Shown here one piece after another: positions 28,910 to 36,419 of a DNA stretch of 38,296 bases. Source of the stretch: Verrucomicrobiaceae bacterium UBA2429. Lineage in GTDB: Bacteria; Verrucomicrobiota; Verrucomicrobiia; Verrucomicrobiales; Verrucomicrobiaceae. How positions within the stretch are numbered: position 1 is the first letter of the stretch; every line of letters starts with the position of its first letter. The notes below the pieces were generated by a model, which had not been told where the DNA came from, searched no databases, and saw nothing but the letters and a program-made list of their open reading frames with translations. Location: contig DDQZ01000052.1 in the NCBI GenBank assembly GCA_002343505.1, forward strand, positions 519 through 38,814. Reading direction: 5' to 3'. Both the position numbers and the translations under genes were made by a program.

Positions 28910-29551
28910 TCATGACAACACTCTCCGCTTGAGAGCAGAAATCTCCTTCGAAGCGAAGTCCTGGCAAGCGCGGTATAACTCCGTCACTTGACCGCGCAAT
29001 GACTCCCTCAATCCACAAGCTGCAGCCAGTATCTCCAGATAGTGCCGGCGAAACCGCGCCACAGCTTCTCTGCGCTGTGCCAGAAACATCCGCCTCTCTT
29101 CCGCATCCGGGATGATATCCCTCCAGTAAGCGCAACTTTTGCAGCTCAGTCCGCAACGGATGCCGTCGTGAGATAAAAATGACTCCCATCCCGTGCCAGC
29201 CAGGATCAATTCCGCCCTCTGGTCGTCTCCGCGCTTCTGACTGTTGCAGGCCTTGCACGCCAGCGCCGCGTTGCCGGGAACATGAAGTCCAAGACGAAAA
29301 CGGTTCATGCCGTCTAGGTGCTCCACCACGGTGCTGTTCCGCTCCAGGGGTCTTGCGCAATAAAGACAGGCGTTTCCAAAAGCGCGCTCCACGCTTGAAG
29401 CGTAGGATTCGCTCGTCACAGCGGGCGCTCCATGCGCCTCGGTGATCTCGCGGCTGATCTCATGCAGCAGCATGGAGACAAGTTTGTTCGCCACATCGGA
29501 TTTCGCCCGGCTCGTGGCCGTGCGCAGCAAAGTCGCGGGTCGAAAACTCAT
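28910..29551 (-). CDS. HNH endonuclease, partner of the adjacent XRE regulator
   Basis: From ATG 29549-29551 the protein has 213 residues. The core reads ACLYCARPLE (CxxC at 62-65), VEHLD with His78, GNAALACKACNSQKRGDD with Asn94, and CxxCN at 99-103: an HNH fold with a zinc-knuckle of paired CxxC motifs. A third Cys group lies at RCGLSCKSC (132-140). The N-terminal helix-rich part (about 15-60) may bind DNA or a partner. It is 13 bases downstream of a small XRE gene, an order typical of a controller protein and its nuclease. No methyltransferase is adjacent, so a classic type II restriction-modification system is not shown; a lone nuclease, defence or mobile function is possible. A GTG start at 29593 would overlap the XRE gene. 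Confidence 0.85.
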   Translation of the reverse strand: MSFRPATLLRTATSRAKSDVANKLVSMLLHEISREITEAHGAPAVTSESYASSVERAFGNACLYCARPLERNSTVVEHLDGMNRFRLGLHVPGNAALACKACNSQKRGDDQRAELILAGTGWESFLSHDGIRCGLSCKSCAYWRDIIPDAEERRMFLAQRREAVARFRRHYLEILAAACGLRESLRGQVTELYRACQDFASKEISALKRRVLS

Positions 29552-29564
29552 GACGCTGGCTTTC

Positions 29565-29864
29565 TCACTTGTTTCCACGCGCAACTCCCACACTGCCAGA
29601 AGTGCCGCGCGGACCGATGCCTAGCAGCCACTCCACCGGCCGGTTCAACGCGGCGGCAAAGGCCTTCAGTTCGAAATCAAAAACGCAACGCTGGCCGGTT
29701 TCAATCTTGGCGACGGCCACACGATCCATGACGATGCCCAAATCCGTCAAAGCTGCGGCGAGTCGTGCCTGTGTCATCGGCGGATCGGAGGACAACCGCG
29801 CCTCGCGCACCCGCAATCCCGATATATTGCGTTGGGCGGATTCTGGAATCTTGCGGAACCTCAT
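29565..29864 (-). CDS. XRE-family HTH regulator, possible controller of the HNH gene
   Basis: The 99-residue protein has a helix-turn-helix of the Cro/C1 type: RVREARLSSDPPMTQARLAAALTDLGIVMDRVAVAKIETGQR (about 18-59), followed by a conserved VFDFELKAFAAALN helix and a short LLGIGPRG tail. The ATG at 29862-29864 is chosen; the GTG at 29937-29939 would extend it over the upstream palindrome and lacks similarity. It resembles the second XRE protein of this window (IAGPRIRQLR...LAKIE...DFELLCLASAL). It ends 13 bases before the HNH start and points away from the MFS gene, so it probably regulates its own operon and maybe the transporter. Confidence 0.88.
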   Translation of the reverse strand: MRFRKIPESAQRNISGLRVREARLSSDPPMTQARLAAALTDLGIVMDRVAVAKIETGQRCVFDFELKAFAAALNRPVEWLLGIGPRGTSGSVGVARGNK

Positions 29865-29899
29865 CGGCACGCCATCAGCCTGAAACCGGCGGGAATCGC

Positions 29900-29914
29900 G
29901 TTCTTTATAAGAAC
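29900..29914. promoter_or_regulatory. Palindromic operator candidate upstream of the XRE-HNH operon
   Basis: GTTCTT (29900-29905), spacer TAT, AAGAAC (29909-29914) is a perfect 6-bp inverted repeat 36 bases upstream of the XRE start and 48 bases from the MFS start. The minus-strand reading TTATAAAG could also form part of a -10 box. A dimeric XRE repressor would suit it. Two related GTTC...GAAC motifs occur at the second XRE gene. Confidence 0.5.
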
Positions 29915-29962
29915 ATTGGCTTTGATTAACGTTCCCCACCCCTGCAATGCTTCAAACGCACT

Positions 29963-31273
29963 ATGCGTAAAAGCTCGATGCCCGAAGCTCTCTCCCGCGT
30001 CCGTCATCATGTGCTCGCCACGGCCACGATGGTGGCCTTTTTGATGTATCTGGACCGCATCTGCCTGGCGAACATCATCAGCTCGGACTCGTTTCAGCGG
30101 AGCATCGAGCTTTCCCCCGGCGAGATTGACTGGATCAAGGGCGCCTTCTTCTGGGCCTACGCGCTGGCGCAGGTGCCCGCAGGCTGGCTCAGCGACCGCT
30201 TCGGCACGCGCATCCTCATCACCATCTACATCGCCACCTGGTCGCTGTTCACCGCCGCCACCAGCTTTTCCTGGGGCTTCACCACGCTGATGATCGCGCG
30301 CATCGGCTGCGGGCTGGCCGAGGCGGGCTACTATCCGGCCAGCAGCGGGCTGCTGACCAAATGGGCGCACATTGAGGCGCGCGGTTTCGCCAGCAGCCTC
30401 ATCTCCTGGGGCGGGCGTGTGGGCGGCGCGGTGGCTCCGGCGCTCACGGCCTATGTCATTCTCCAGGCGGGCGACTGGCGCTGGGCCGGCTGGCTGTATG
30501 GCGCGGTGGGCGTGGCTGTGGCGGGTGTTTACTGGGTCGTCTTTCGCGATCATCCGCGCCTGCACCCGCGCTGCAACGCCGCCGAGATCGCCCTCCTGGC
30601 CGAGGGGCGCGGCGACTTCCAGCCGGTGAAAAATCCCCCGCGCCGCTTCCCACTGCGCGCCGCCTGCGCCAGCGGCAACCTGTGGATGACCAACGCCGTG
30701 CAGTTCTTCACCAACATCGGCTGGGCCTTCCTCATCCTCTCCCTGCCGGATTATTTGAAAAAGGTGAAGATGCTCGACGACGGCATGACCGGCATGATCA
30801 CCACCGGCGCGCTCACCATCGGCATCGCCGCGCTGCCGCTGGGCGGGTGGATCACCGACGCGCTGTCGCGCCGCAAAGGCCGCCGTCTCGGCCGCATGCT
30901 GCCGATGTCCGTGACCAAATTCGCCGCAGCCGCCTGTTATGTGCTCGCCTTGTGGACGGACTCGCCCTGGGGCATGGCCGCAGCCTTCGGTTTGGTGGCC
31001 TTCTTTGCCGACATCGGCCTGCCCGCCATGTGGACCACCATGCAGGACATCAGCGGCAGGCACCAGGCGCAGCTCTTTGGCTGGTCGAACATGTGGGGGA
31101 ACTTCGGCGCCGGCATCCAGCCCATCCTCTTCACCGCCGTGCTCGCCGCCTACGACACGAACCACGACTTCCATGAGGGCGTGTGGCTGTGCGCGGCGGC
31201 CTTCGTGCTCGCAGGTGTCTTCGCCCTCGGAGTCAACGCGCAGAAGCCAGTCATGAAAGAAGACGAAGACTGA
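29963..31273 (+). CDS. Major facilitator superfamily transporter, anion:cation symporter-like
   Basis: The 436-residue protein has about twelve predicted membrane helices. The N-terminal MVAFLMYLDRICLANIIS resembles helix 1 of the ACS family, and the loop PAGWLSDRFGTRILI matches the MFS motif A between helices 2 and 3. The RIGCGLAEAGYYPASSGLLTKW and GFASSLISWGGRVGGAVAP segments are also typical of that family, which carries organic acids such as hexuronates, glucarate or phthalate with protons. The substrate is not known, but uronate uptake would suit a polysaccharide degrader. It diverges from the XRE-HNH operon, with a palindrome between, and is followed by overlapping hairpins. Confidence 0.88.
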   Translation: MRKSSMPEALSRVRHHVLATATMVAFLMYLDRICLANIISSDSFQRSIELSPGEIDWIKGAFFWAYALAQVPAGWLSDRFGTRILITIYIATWSLFTAATSFSWGFTTLMIARIGCGLAEAGYYPASSGLLTKWAHIEARGFASSLISWGGRVGGAVAPALTAYVILQAGDWRWAGWLYGAVGVAVAGVYWVVFRDHPRLHPRCNAAEIALLAEGRGDFQPVKNPPRRFPLRAACASGNLWMTNAVQFFTNIGWAFLILSLPDYLKKVKMLDDGMTGMITTGALTIGIAALPLGGWITDALSRRKGRRLGRMLPMSVTKFAAAACYVLALWTDSPWGMAAAFGLVAFFADIGLPAMWTTMQDISGRHQAQLFGWSNMWGNFGAGIQPILFTAVLAAYDTNHDFHEGVWLCAAAFVLAGVFALGVNAQKPVMKEDED

Positions 31274-31281
31274 ACAGCCTC

Positions 31282-31309
31282 CCACTTTGCCTGCAAAGTG
31301 GATTGCAGG
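31282..31309 (+). promoter_or_regulatory. Two overlapping, mutually exclusive hairpins after the MFS gene
   Basis: CCACTTTGC (31282-31290), CT, GCAAAGTGG (31293-31301) is a perfect 9-bp inverted repeat, though its 2-base spacer forces a few inner pairs open. CCTGCAA (31290-31296), 6-base loop AGTGGA, TTGCAGG (31303-31309) is a perfect 7-bp stem. They share 31290-31301, so only one can form at once. It lies between MFS and the small membrane protein 36 bases downstream. No U tract follows. Confidence 0.5.
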
Positions 31310-31344
31310 AATCATTAAACCGAACCTATTACCCTTACAATGTT

Positions 31345-31839
31345 ATGAAACACTGGATCTACGAGAAAATCTTGCTGCTAGTCGCCGGACTCCTGCTCCT
31401 CATTGTTTTATTGTGGGCATTGATTCCAAGTCTGCAAACAACCACTTTCCTTTATCCTGCCCTCGGCTCGGCATTGGGATTATCATACTTCGTCCTCAAA
31501 CAACACCTTGAAGAGGTTCGACTTTTCAAAGAGCTGTTCTCTTCGTTCAATGAGCGTTTTGATCGAATGAATGGTCCGCTTTTCGACATTTTGGAATGCC
31601 CTTTGGAGCAGGAGCTTTCCAATGAGGAAAAGAAATTGCTGTTCGACTACTTCAACCTCTGCGCCGAGGAATACCTGTATTATCGCAAAGGCTTCATCTA
31701 CCGAGAAGTCTGGCAAGCATGGCGGAATGGAATGCGGGTCTTCAGCGACTGTCCGCGAATTCGGAAGCTCTGGGAAAAGGAACTGGCCGCGAACTCCTAT
31801 TACGGGTTCAAACTGCCTTGCGGCTGTTCGAGCCAATGA
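31345..31839 (+). CDS. AT-rich small membrane protein of unknown function
   Basis: From ATG 31345 this is 164 residues. Two hydrophobic segments (about 8-28 and 34-50) are followed by a soluble domain with FKELFSSFNERFDRMNGPLFDILE, YFNLCAEEYLYYRKGFIYREVWQAWRNGMR and an aromatic-rich end. The YFNLCAEEYLYYRKGFI block resembles small DUF4760-like proteins, but I am not certain. The gene is noticeably more AT-rich and has more rare codons than its neighbours, which suggests recent acquisition. An upstream in-frame extension reads through the hairpin and MFS end and was rejected. It is the only plus-strand gene between MFS and the converging secreted-protein operon. Confidence 0.78.
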   Translation: MKHWIYEKILLLVAGLLLLIVLLWALIPSLQTTTFLYPALGSALGLSYFVLKQHLEEVRLFKELFSSFNERFDRMNGPLFDILECPLEQELSNEEKKLLFDYFNLCAEEYLYYRKGFIYREVWQAWRNGMRVFSDCPRIRKLWEKELAANSYYGFKLPCGCSSQ

Positions 31840-31897
31840 TCATTCTGATAGCGGTCATCACGCCGTTTAAAAACGACGTATTCCGCTCGTCTCACTG
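31840..31897. terminator. Convergent intergenic with short palindrome
   Basis: 58 bases between convergent stops. CGTTT (31864-31868), AA, AAACG (31871-31875) forms a 5-bp inverted repeat that could act weakly on both strands; nothing else is visible. Confidence 0.3.
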
Positions 31898-33478
31898 CTA
31901 ATGATTACCCTCGATATGCACATAGCCCGTTTGGTGATCGCGCAGGAAGCAGCCGCCTGCGAGGCCCTGTTTCTGGAAAATGACCCCTCGGAACAAAACC
32001 AGGAGCTTGCTGGCGCGGTCATGGAACCTGCCGGTCAACGCGCCATTGGAAGGGGCAACCCAAACCGACAGCGTTTCTGGTCCGGCGTGGGTCAGTTTGT
32101 TGGTGTCGTGCCAGGTCATGAGTCTTGAGAAGCCTCCGCCAGGCAGGCTGCTTGCCGCGAGTGTGAGCCGTGCATTCTCCGGCCCTTCCGGCAGGGAATC
32201 CAAAGCCCGCCCGCCCTTCGCCGGCGCGGTGTAGGCGGAGCCGATCAAGCCAGGGGTTAGCGAGAAACCGCCGGGATAGCTTTTGGAGCTTGGGAGTGGA
32301 TTTTTACTCCAGAGCATGGAGCCATCGAAGTCGCTCACTCCGGGCACGTCACGAAAAGTCACAATTCCCGCCAGTTGTCCCTGACGCCGGTGCAGTTCCT
32401 TGAAGACATGCCATTGCAGGTCGCCGCTGAGGGCGCCTCTGAGCGTGAATCCCGCGCCATCGCCGGTTCTGCCAGCGGCCGTGATGACGCCGCTTTTACT
32501 GACGCGCGCCCTGCCGTATCCGTCGCCCTCGGGGAGGGAAAGGCTTCCTGTCTCTGGGGCGGGGAGCAGAAAGGTGAAAATCCCGACCCGCGAGGAAGGA
32601 GCGGGATTTCTGCTGCTATAAGGAGCATGGGCGAGCCAGCCCTCCGTGGCGACTCCATCACCTGCGACCGTGGCCCGCAGCAGCACGGCGCCGCTGTCGG
32701 AAATTCCGAGTTGCAGGCTCACCGCCAGGTCGCTCCGATTCTGGCGCGGATAGCTCATCAAGAAGCTGCCATCGGGCAGAAGAGCGCCCTTCAGCCACTG
32801 AGCCACCCCATTGAAGACCACTCTGGCGGTGAAGGATCGTTTGCTCGTGAGCCGCAATCCAGTCAGCGCGCCGAGGATGTTGCCCTGCGTGTCGCGCAAA
32901 AGGCCTTCGAAAAGGCCGGGATGCAGGGCCGCAAAGGGCTGCTCCGTGAAGCCCGGATCAGGCGCAGGCTGCGCGGGCACCGCCGAATTCACGTTCAGGA
33001 CCGTCAGGGTCACATCGCCATTCACGCCCAGCCAGGTCCCCCGCACGCTTGCCGGAGCATTGACAAAGACCGCGCCAGCCGTCGCCACACCCTCCGGGCT
33101 GATGCCTGTGATCGGGCCTTGCAGAACCGACCACTGCGCATCGCTGCCACCTAGACGCACGAGGCTCTCGTCGTCCATCGCCGCCACCGCCCGGAGTTGG
33201 GCCGTTCCGCCCTCCACCACCACGGACGGATCTGCAGCCACTTCCACCGTTTCCACCTCATAGAGTTGGCCGCTGAAGCCTGATTTCAAGATCAGACCCA
33301 CACTTGGAGCCGCAGAGACCCCGACGATGTCGCCTATGGTGGCTTCGTCGCTGTAGTTCGTGCTCGTTGATTTGCTGCCTAGCGAAGTTAATATTATGAA
33401 TGTTTGCTGCTCTTCAGCATAGGCCAACTTAGCGGCTGCGAAAACACAAAGATAAAGGATGCAGTGCTTGCTGTTCAT
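31898..33478 (-). CDS. Secreted surface protein, verrucomicrobial C-terminal fold, second gene of Kelch operon
   Basis: From ATG 33476-33478 the protein has 526 residues with a signal peptide (about 1-22, ending KLAYA). The early part contains STSTNYSDEATIGDIVG and LKSGFSGQLYEVETVEVAADP, the hallmark opening of a large class of Verrucomicrobiota secreted proteins, followed by an Ig-like region. The C-terminal end GRFHD...LLVLFRGVIFQKQGLAGGCFLRDHQTGYVHI is a recurring domain in this phylum. No catalytic motif is seen. The gene begins in a 4-base ATGA overlap with the Kelch gene (33475-33478), so the pair is translationally coupled and may act together at the cell surface. An upstream in-frame TTG at 33562 was rejected because it lies in the Kelch gene. 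Confidence 0.85.
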   Translation of the reverse strand: MNSKHCILYLCVFAAAKLAYAEEQQTFIILTSLGSKSTSTNYSDEATIGDIVGVSAAPSVGLILKSGFSGQLYEVETVEVAADPSVVVEGGTAQLRAVAAMDDESLVRLGGSDAQWSVLQGPITGISPEGVATAGAVFVNAPASVRGTWLGVNGDVTLTVLNVNSAVPAQPAPDPGFTEQPFAALHPGLFEGLLRDTQGNILGALTGLRLTSKRSFTARVVFNGVAQWLKGALLPDGSFLMSYPRQNRSDLAVSLQLGISDSGAVLLRATVAGDGVATEGWLAHAPYSSRNPAPSSRVGIFTFLLPAPETGSLSLPEGDGYGRARVSKSGVITAAGRTGDGAGFTLRGALSGDLQWHVFKELHRRQGQLAGIVTFRDVPGVSDFDGSMLWSKNPLPSSKSYPGGFSLTPGLIGSAYTAPAKGGRALDSLPEGPENARLTLAASSLPGGGFSRLMTWHDTNKLTHAGPETLSVWVAPSNGALTGRFHDRASKLLVLFRGVIFQKQGLAGGCFLRDHQTGYVHIEGNH

Positions 33479-35922
33479 GGCCTCTGATAAATATAAAGCA
33501 CACGCCCGGGAGTGTATCGAAGGGTATGTGTTTGAAATTTGCCATCGACTTCCCCGCCCCAAATAATCATTTCACGTCCAGTCCAAATAGCTTTGTGTAG
33601 CAGGCGATTATTCATGGTTGCAACCACTGACCAACTGTCTGATTGCGGTGAGTAGCGCCTACTTTCTCCATTACTGTCGTTGCCGCCGTAAATGATCATT
33701 TCATTTCCAGTCCACACGGCCGTATGTAGTGTGCGTGAACTTGGTGCAAGTATGTGGCTGACAGGTGTCCAAGTATCGGTAGTGGGATTGTAACGGTATC
33801 CATCGTTTAAGGTGCCGCCACTTGAGCCTCCCCACACAATCATCTCATGTCCTGTCCAAACGGCTGATGCCTCACTGCGCAAAGTTGGCGCTCCGCTCGT
33901 GCTCAAGGCGGTCCATGTGTCGGTTGCTGGATTGTAGCGGCACCCATTTGCTGAGCCTCCCCAAATGATCATTTCGCTGCCAGTCCAGATTGCCAAGTGT
34001 GAGCTGCTTGCAGTCGGAGCACCAGAGGAACTGACGGCACTCCAGCTATTGCTTATAGGATTGTAACGCGCGCCGTCATTTACAGTGTTTACACCGTCAA
34101 AACCGCCCCATACTATCATTTCGCTGCCTGTCCATATAGCTGTGTGATTGGTCCTTGCTGGACCAGAGGCAACTGTCACCCAGCTGTCGTTAACAGGATT
34201 GTAGCGGGCACCATTGTTATAGGGACCGCTGATGTTGGTCCCCCCTCCCCACACGATCATTTCGGTTCCTGTCCAAATGGCCGTGTGTCTGCTTCGAGGT
34301 GTTGGCGCATTGGTTGCAGACACAGTTGACCATGAACTGGTTTCAGGGTCGAAGCGACCACCATCATTCAAATAGTTCAAGCTGGAGTCACGCCCTCCCC
34401 AGACAATTATCTGCGCACCAGTCCAAATGGCAGTGCCTCCGCCACGTGCGACCGGAGACCCGGTTGAATGGACTGACCAAGTGTCAGGCACAACTACTGA
34501 ACCATAGGCCTTAACATATCCTGCATTTTCCAATTCTTCATTGTTTTCTAGGGCAGACAATATAAGGCCAGTGCTGGCAACACCACTAAGGTTGACCGAT
34601 TGCAGATTTGCCGCTGCAGCGCCTGGGGCAAGCTGCGCAGCACCGACTGCGCCTGCCGCAAGCTTTGTTGCAGTCAATGAGCCATCGGCAACCTGCGAGC
34701 CGTTGATGATGGAATCCGTGTAGGCGACCGTTTTCCGTGTGGGGCTTTCGCCGTTATTGGTGATGAAAAGGTTGGTGCCATCGAACTCCACGGCTCCGAA
34801 GATCGGGGTCGTGAGGCTGACGCCACTCTGCAAAAACAGCGGGGCGGCAGTGGCATTGCCTGCGGGGAGGGTGACGCTGCCGGTGAAGGTGGGCGAGGCG
34901 AGCGGGGCCTTGAGGGCGGCATTGCCATCAAGCTTGGCAATCGCGCTGAGTAGGGTGTCGCTGGCGGTGATGCTGCCCGCGGCTGCGGAAAAGCCGGTGA
35001 GCGCCTTGCCCGTGACGATTGTCGCGGCGATGACTGTGGCTGCCTGTGTGCCGGTGATATCGCCCGCGAGTTCTCCCGTGAAACTGGCCGCACTGGTGGC
35101 CGTGGTCGCGTTGCCATTGAGGCTGCCGGTGATGGTTCCGGCGCTGAAATCGCCGCTGGCGTCACGCGCGACGATAGCGCCAGGGGTGTTGGCGCTCGCA
35201 GCGCTGCTGCCCAGGGTGACAGCGCCGCTGGCGGCATCCACGGTGATGCCATTGCCGCCGGCCAGGGAGAGCACGCCCGCATTGCTGAGGGCGATGCTGC
35301 CGCCCAGCGGCACCTGCCCGCCGCCGCCCAGGCCGGGGCCTGCGGTGATGGTGAGGGCGGAGTTGGCCAGCTGGGCATTGCCCACGGCCCCGAGGGCGAG
35401 ATTGTCCGTCTGCACGACGCCGGGAGCCAGCTTCTCGGAGGTCACGGCACCATCGGCGATCTTGCCGGTGGTGATGGCCCCGTCCACAACGCTTTCAGCC
35501 ATCATGGCATAGCCCACGGCGGCGATGCGGCGGTCCGGACTCAGTTGCTGGAAGCCGTTGACGCCATCGCTGAACCACACGCGCAGATGCACATCGCCAT
35601 GGGTGAAGACCGTGGCGGGCAGCACGGTCATGCCGGGCCGGGTGGCGTCTCCGAGGAGGACGGAGTAGAGGCCTTTGGAGACAGGCAGGTCCACGGCGGC
35701 GGCAGGTTCGCCGCCGGCAGTGCTGCTGCCGTCATTGCTCCAATAGGTGGCGGAGCCGTCGGCATTGACGAGAGCAAACTTGAACTGTCCGGTGCCGTCG
35801 AAATTCACCTGATTGGCAATGATGCGGCCCTGATAGCTGATGAGCTGGGGCACCTGGGCGGAAAGCAGGCCAAGGCCTGCCAGGGCGGTCAGGAGGACGA
35901 CGGAAAAACGGAGTGACGTCAT
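33475..35922 (-). CDS. Secreted fibre-like protein with seven-repeat Kelch propeller
   Basis: The 815-residue protein starts MTSLRFSVVLLTALAGLGLLSAQ, a Sec signal. The N-terminal half (about 24-470) holds an opening domain (ISYQGRII...), then tail-fibre-like segments: DGAITTGKIADGAVTSEKLAPG, GAIVARDASGDFSAGTITG, GELAGDITGTQAATVIAA, ASPTFTGSVTLP. From about residue 478 come seven Kelch-type repeats of pattern HTAIWTGxEMIVWGG...RYNPxxDSW, giving a seven-bladed beta-propeller. The propeller DNA is less GC-rich than the N-terminal half, suggesting a fusion of two sources at about nucleotides 34480-34560. Surface binding or attachment is likely; no enzyme site is seen. The next gene is coupled by ATGA overlap, and an XRE regulator lies 55 bases away on the opposite strand. 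Confidence 0.88.
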   Translation of the reverse strand: MTSLRFSVVLLTALAGLGLLSAQVPQLISYQGRIIANQVNFDGTGQFKFALVNADGSATYWSNDGSSTAGGEPAAAVDLPVSKGLYSVLLGDATRPGMTVLPATVFTHGDVHLRVWFSDGVNGFQQLSPDRRIAAVGYAMMAESVVDGAITTGKIADGAVTSEKLAPGVVQTDNLALGAVGNAQLANSALTITAGPGLGGGGQVPLGGSIALSNAGVLSLAGGNGITVDAASGAVTLGSSAASANTPGAIVARDASGDFSAGTITGSLNGNATTATSAASFTGELAGDITGTQAATVIAATIVTGKALTGFSAAAGSITASDTLLSAIAKLDGNAALKAPLASPTFTGSVTLPAGNATAAPLFLQSGVSLTTPIFGAVEFDGTNLFITNNGESPTRKTVAYTDSIINGSQVADGSLTATKLAAGAVGAAQLAPGAAAANLQSVNLSGVASTGLILSALENNEELENAGYVKAYGSVVVPDTWSVHSTGSPVARGGGTAIWTGAQIIVWGGRDSSLNYLNDGGRFDPETSSWSTVSATNAPTPRSRHTAIWTGTEMIVWGGGTNISGPYNNGARYNPVNDSWVTVASGPARTNHTAIWTGSEMIVWGGFDGVNTVNDGARYNPISNSWSAVSSSGAPTASSSHLAIWTGSEMIIWGGSANGCRYNPATDTWTALSTSGAPTLRSEASAVWTGHEMIVWGGSSGGTLNDGYRYNPTTDTWTPVSHILAPSSRTLHTAVWTGNEMIIYGGNDSNGESRRYSPQSDSWSVVATMNNRLLHKAIWTGREMIIWGGEVDGKFQTHTLRYTPGRVLYIYQRP

Positions 35923-35977
35923 TGTTGGTGCAACTGGCGGGTTTCTGCCCCTGGATTTCTCCAGTCAGCGGACGGGC

Positions 35978-36367
35978 ATGTGTGATTCAAGCATGTGTAA
36001 ACCGCCATGTGAAACGGGGCAAGCATCAGAAATATTATGTTCTGAATACGGAACCTTCGACGCGCGGCTGAAAGCTAACGATTCCGTTCTGAAATCCGAA
36101 CGCGCCAGTTTCAGGCCGCGCAACATCGCCGGTCCCAGGATCAGGCAGCTCCGCAATGAAGCGGGGTTGTCGCAGGCGGACTTGGCCGCGCGCTGCGGGC
36201 TGCAGGGCTGGGACCTGAGCCGCGAGACGCTGGCAAAAATCGAATCCCAGATCCGCTGGGTGGCGGACTTTGAGCTGCTCTGTCTGGCGTCCGCGCTCAG
36301 CGTGGACGTGAAAGCCCTGCTGCCCGCGCCCAAAAAAACGAAGGTGAGCATGGCTGACTGGTTTTAA
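35978..36367 (+). CDS. XRE-family HTH regulator next to the Kelch operon
   Basis: The conserved part is RNIAGPRIRQLRNEAGLSQADLAARCGLQGWDLSRETLAKIESQIRWVADFELLCLASALSVDVKALLP, a Cro/C1-type HTH with a VADFELL helix like that of the other XRE gene in this window. From ATG 35978 the product has 129 residues, but the first ~45 are non-conserved and contain two repeat motifs at nucleotide level, so the real start could be later and non-ATG. It is transcribed away from the Kelch gene, whose start is 55 bases away. It probably regulates its own promoter and the divergent operon. The start is the weak point; the HTH call is firm. Confidence 0.8.
   Translation: MCDSSMCKPPCETGQASEILCSEYGTFDARLKANDSVLKSERASFRPRNIAGPRIRQLRNEAGLSQADLAARCGLQGWDLSRETLAKIESQIRWVADFELLCLASALSVDVKALLPAPKKTKVSMADWF
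36039..36101. promoter_or_regulatory. Two GTTC-N8-GAAC direct/palindromic motifs in the XRE leader
   Basis: GTTCTGAATACGGAAC (36039-36054) and GTTCTGAAATCCGAAC (36086-36101) match at 13 of 16 positions, 47 bases apart, in different reading frames relative to the XRE protein. Each has inverted GTTC/GAAC ends. They resemble the palindrome GTTCTT-TAT-AAGAAC at the first XRE gene. Likely operator sites for an XRE dimer, or part of the coding leader. Confidence 0.45.
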
Positions 36368-36419
36368 CGGGGGTGTGCGTGGTGAAAGAAGCCTGACATG
36401 CGCGGGGTTCCCTTTCCCC

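Noticed and set aside
29861..31315. Minus-strand open frame of 484 codons over the MFS gene
   Set aside because: Antisense to a well-supported transporter; composition rich in Gly, His and Arg.
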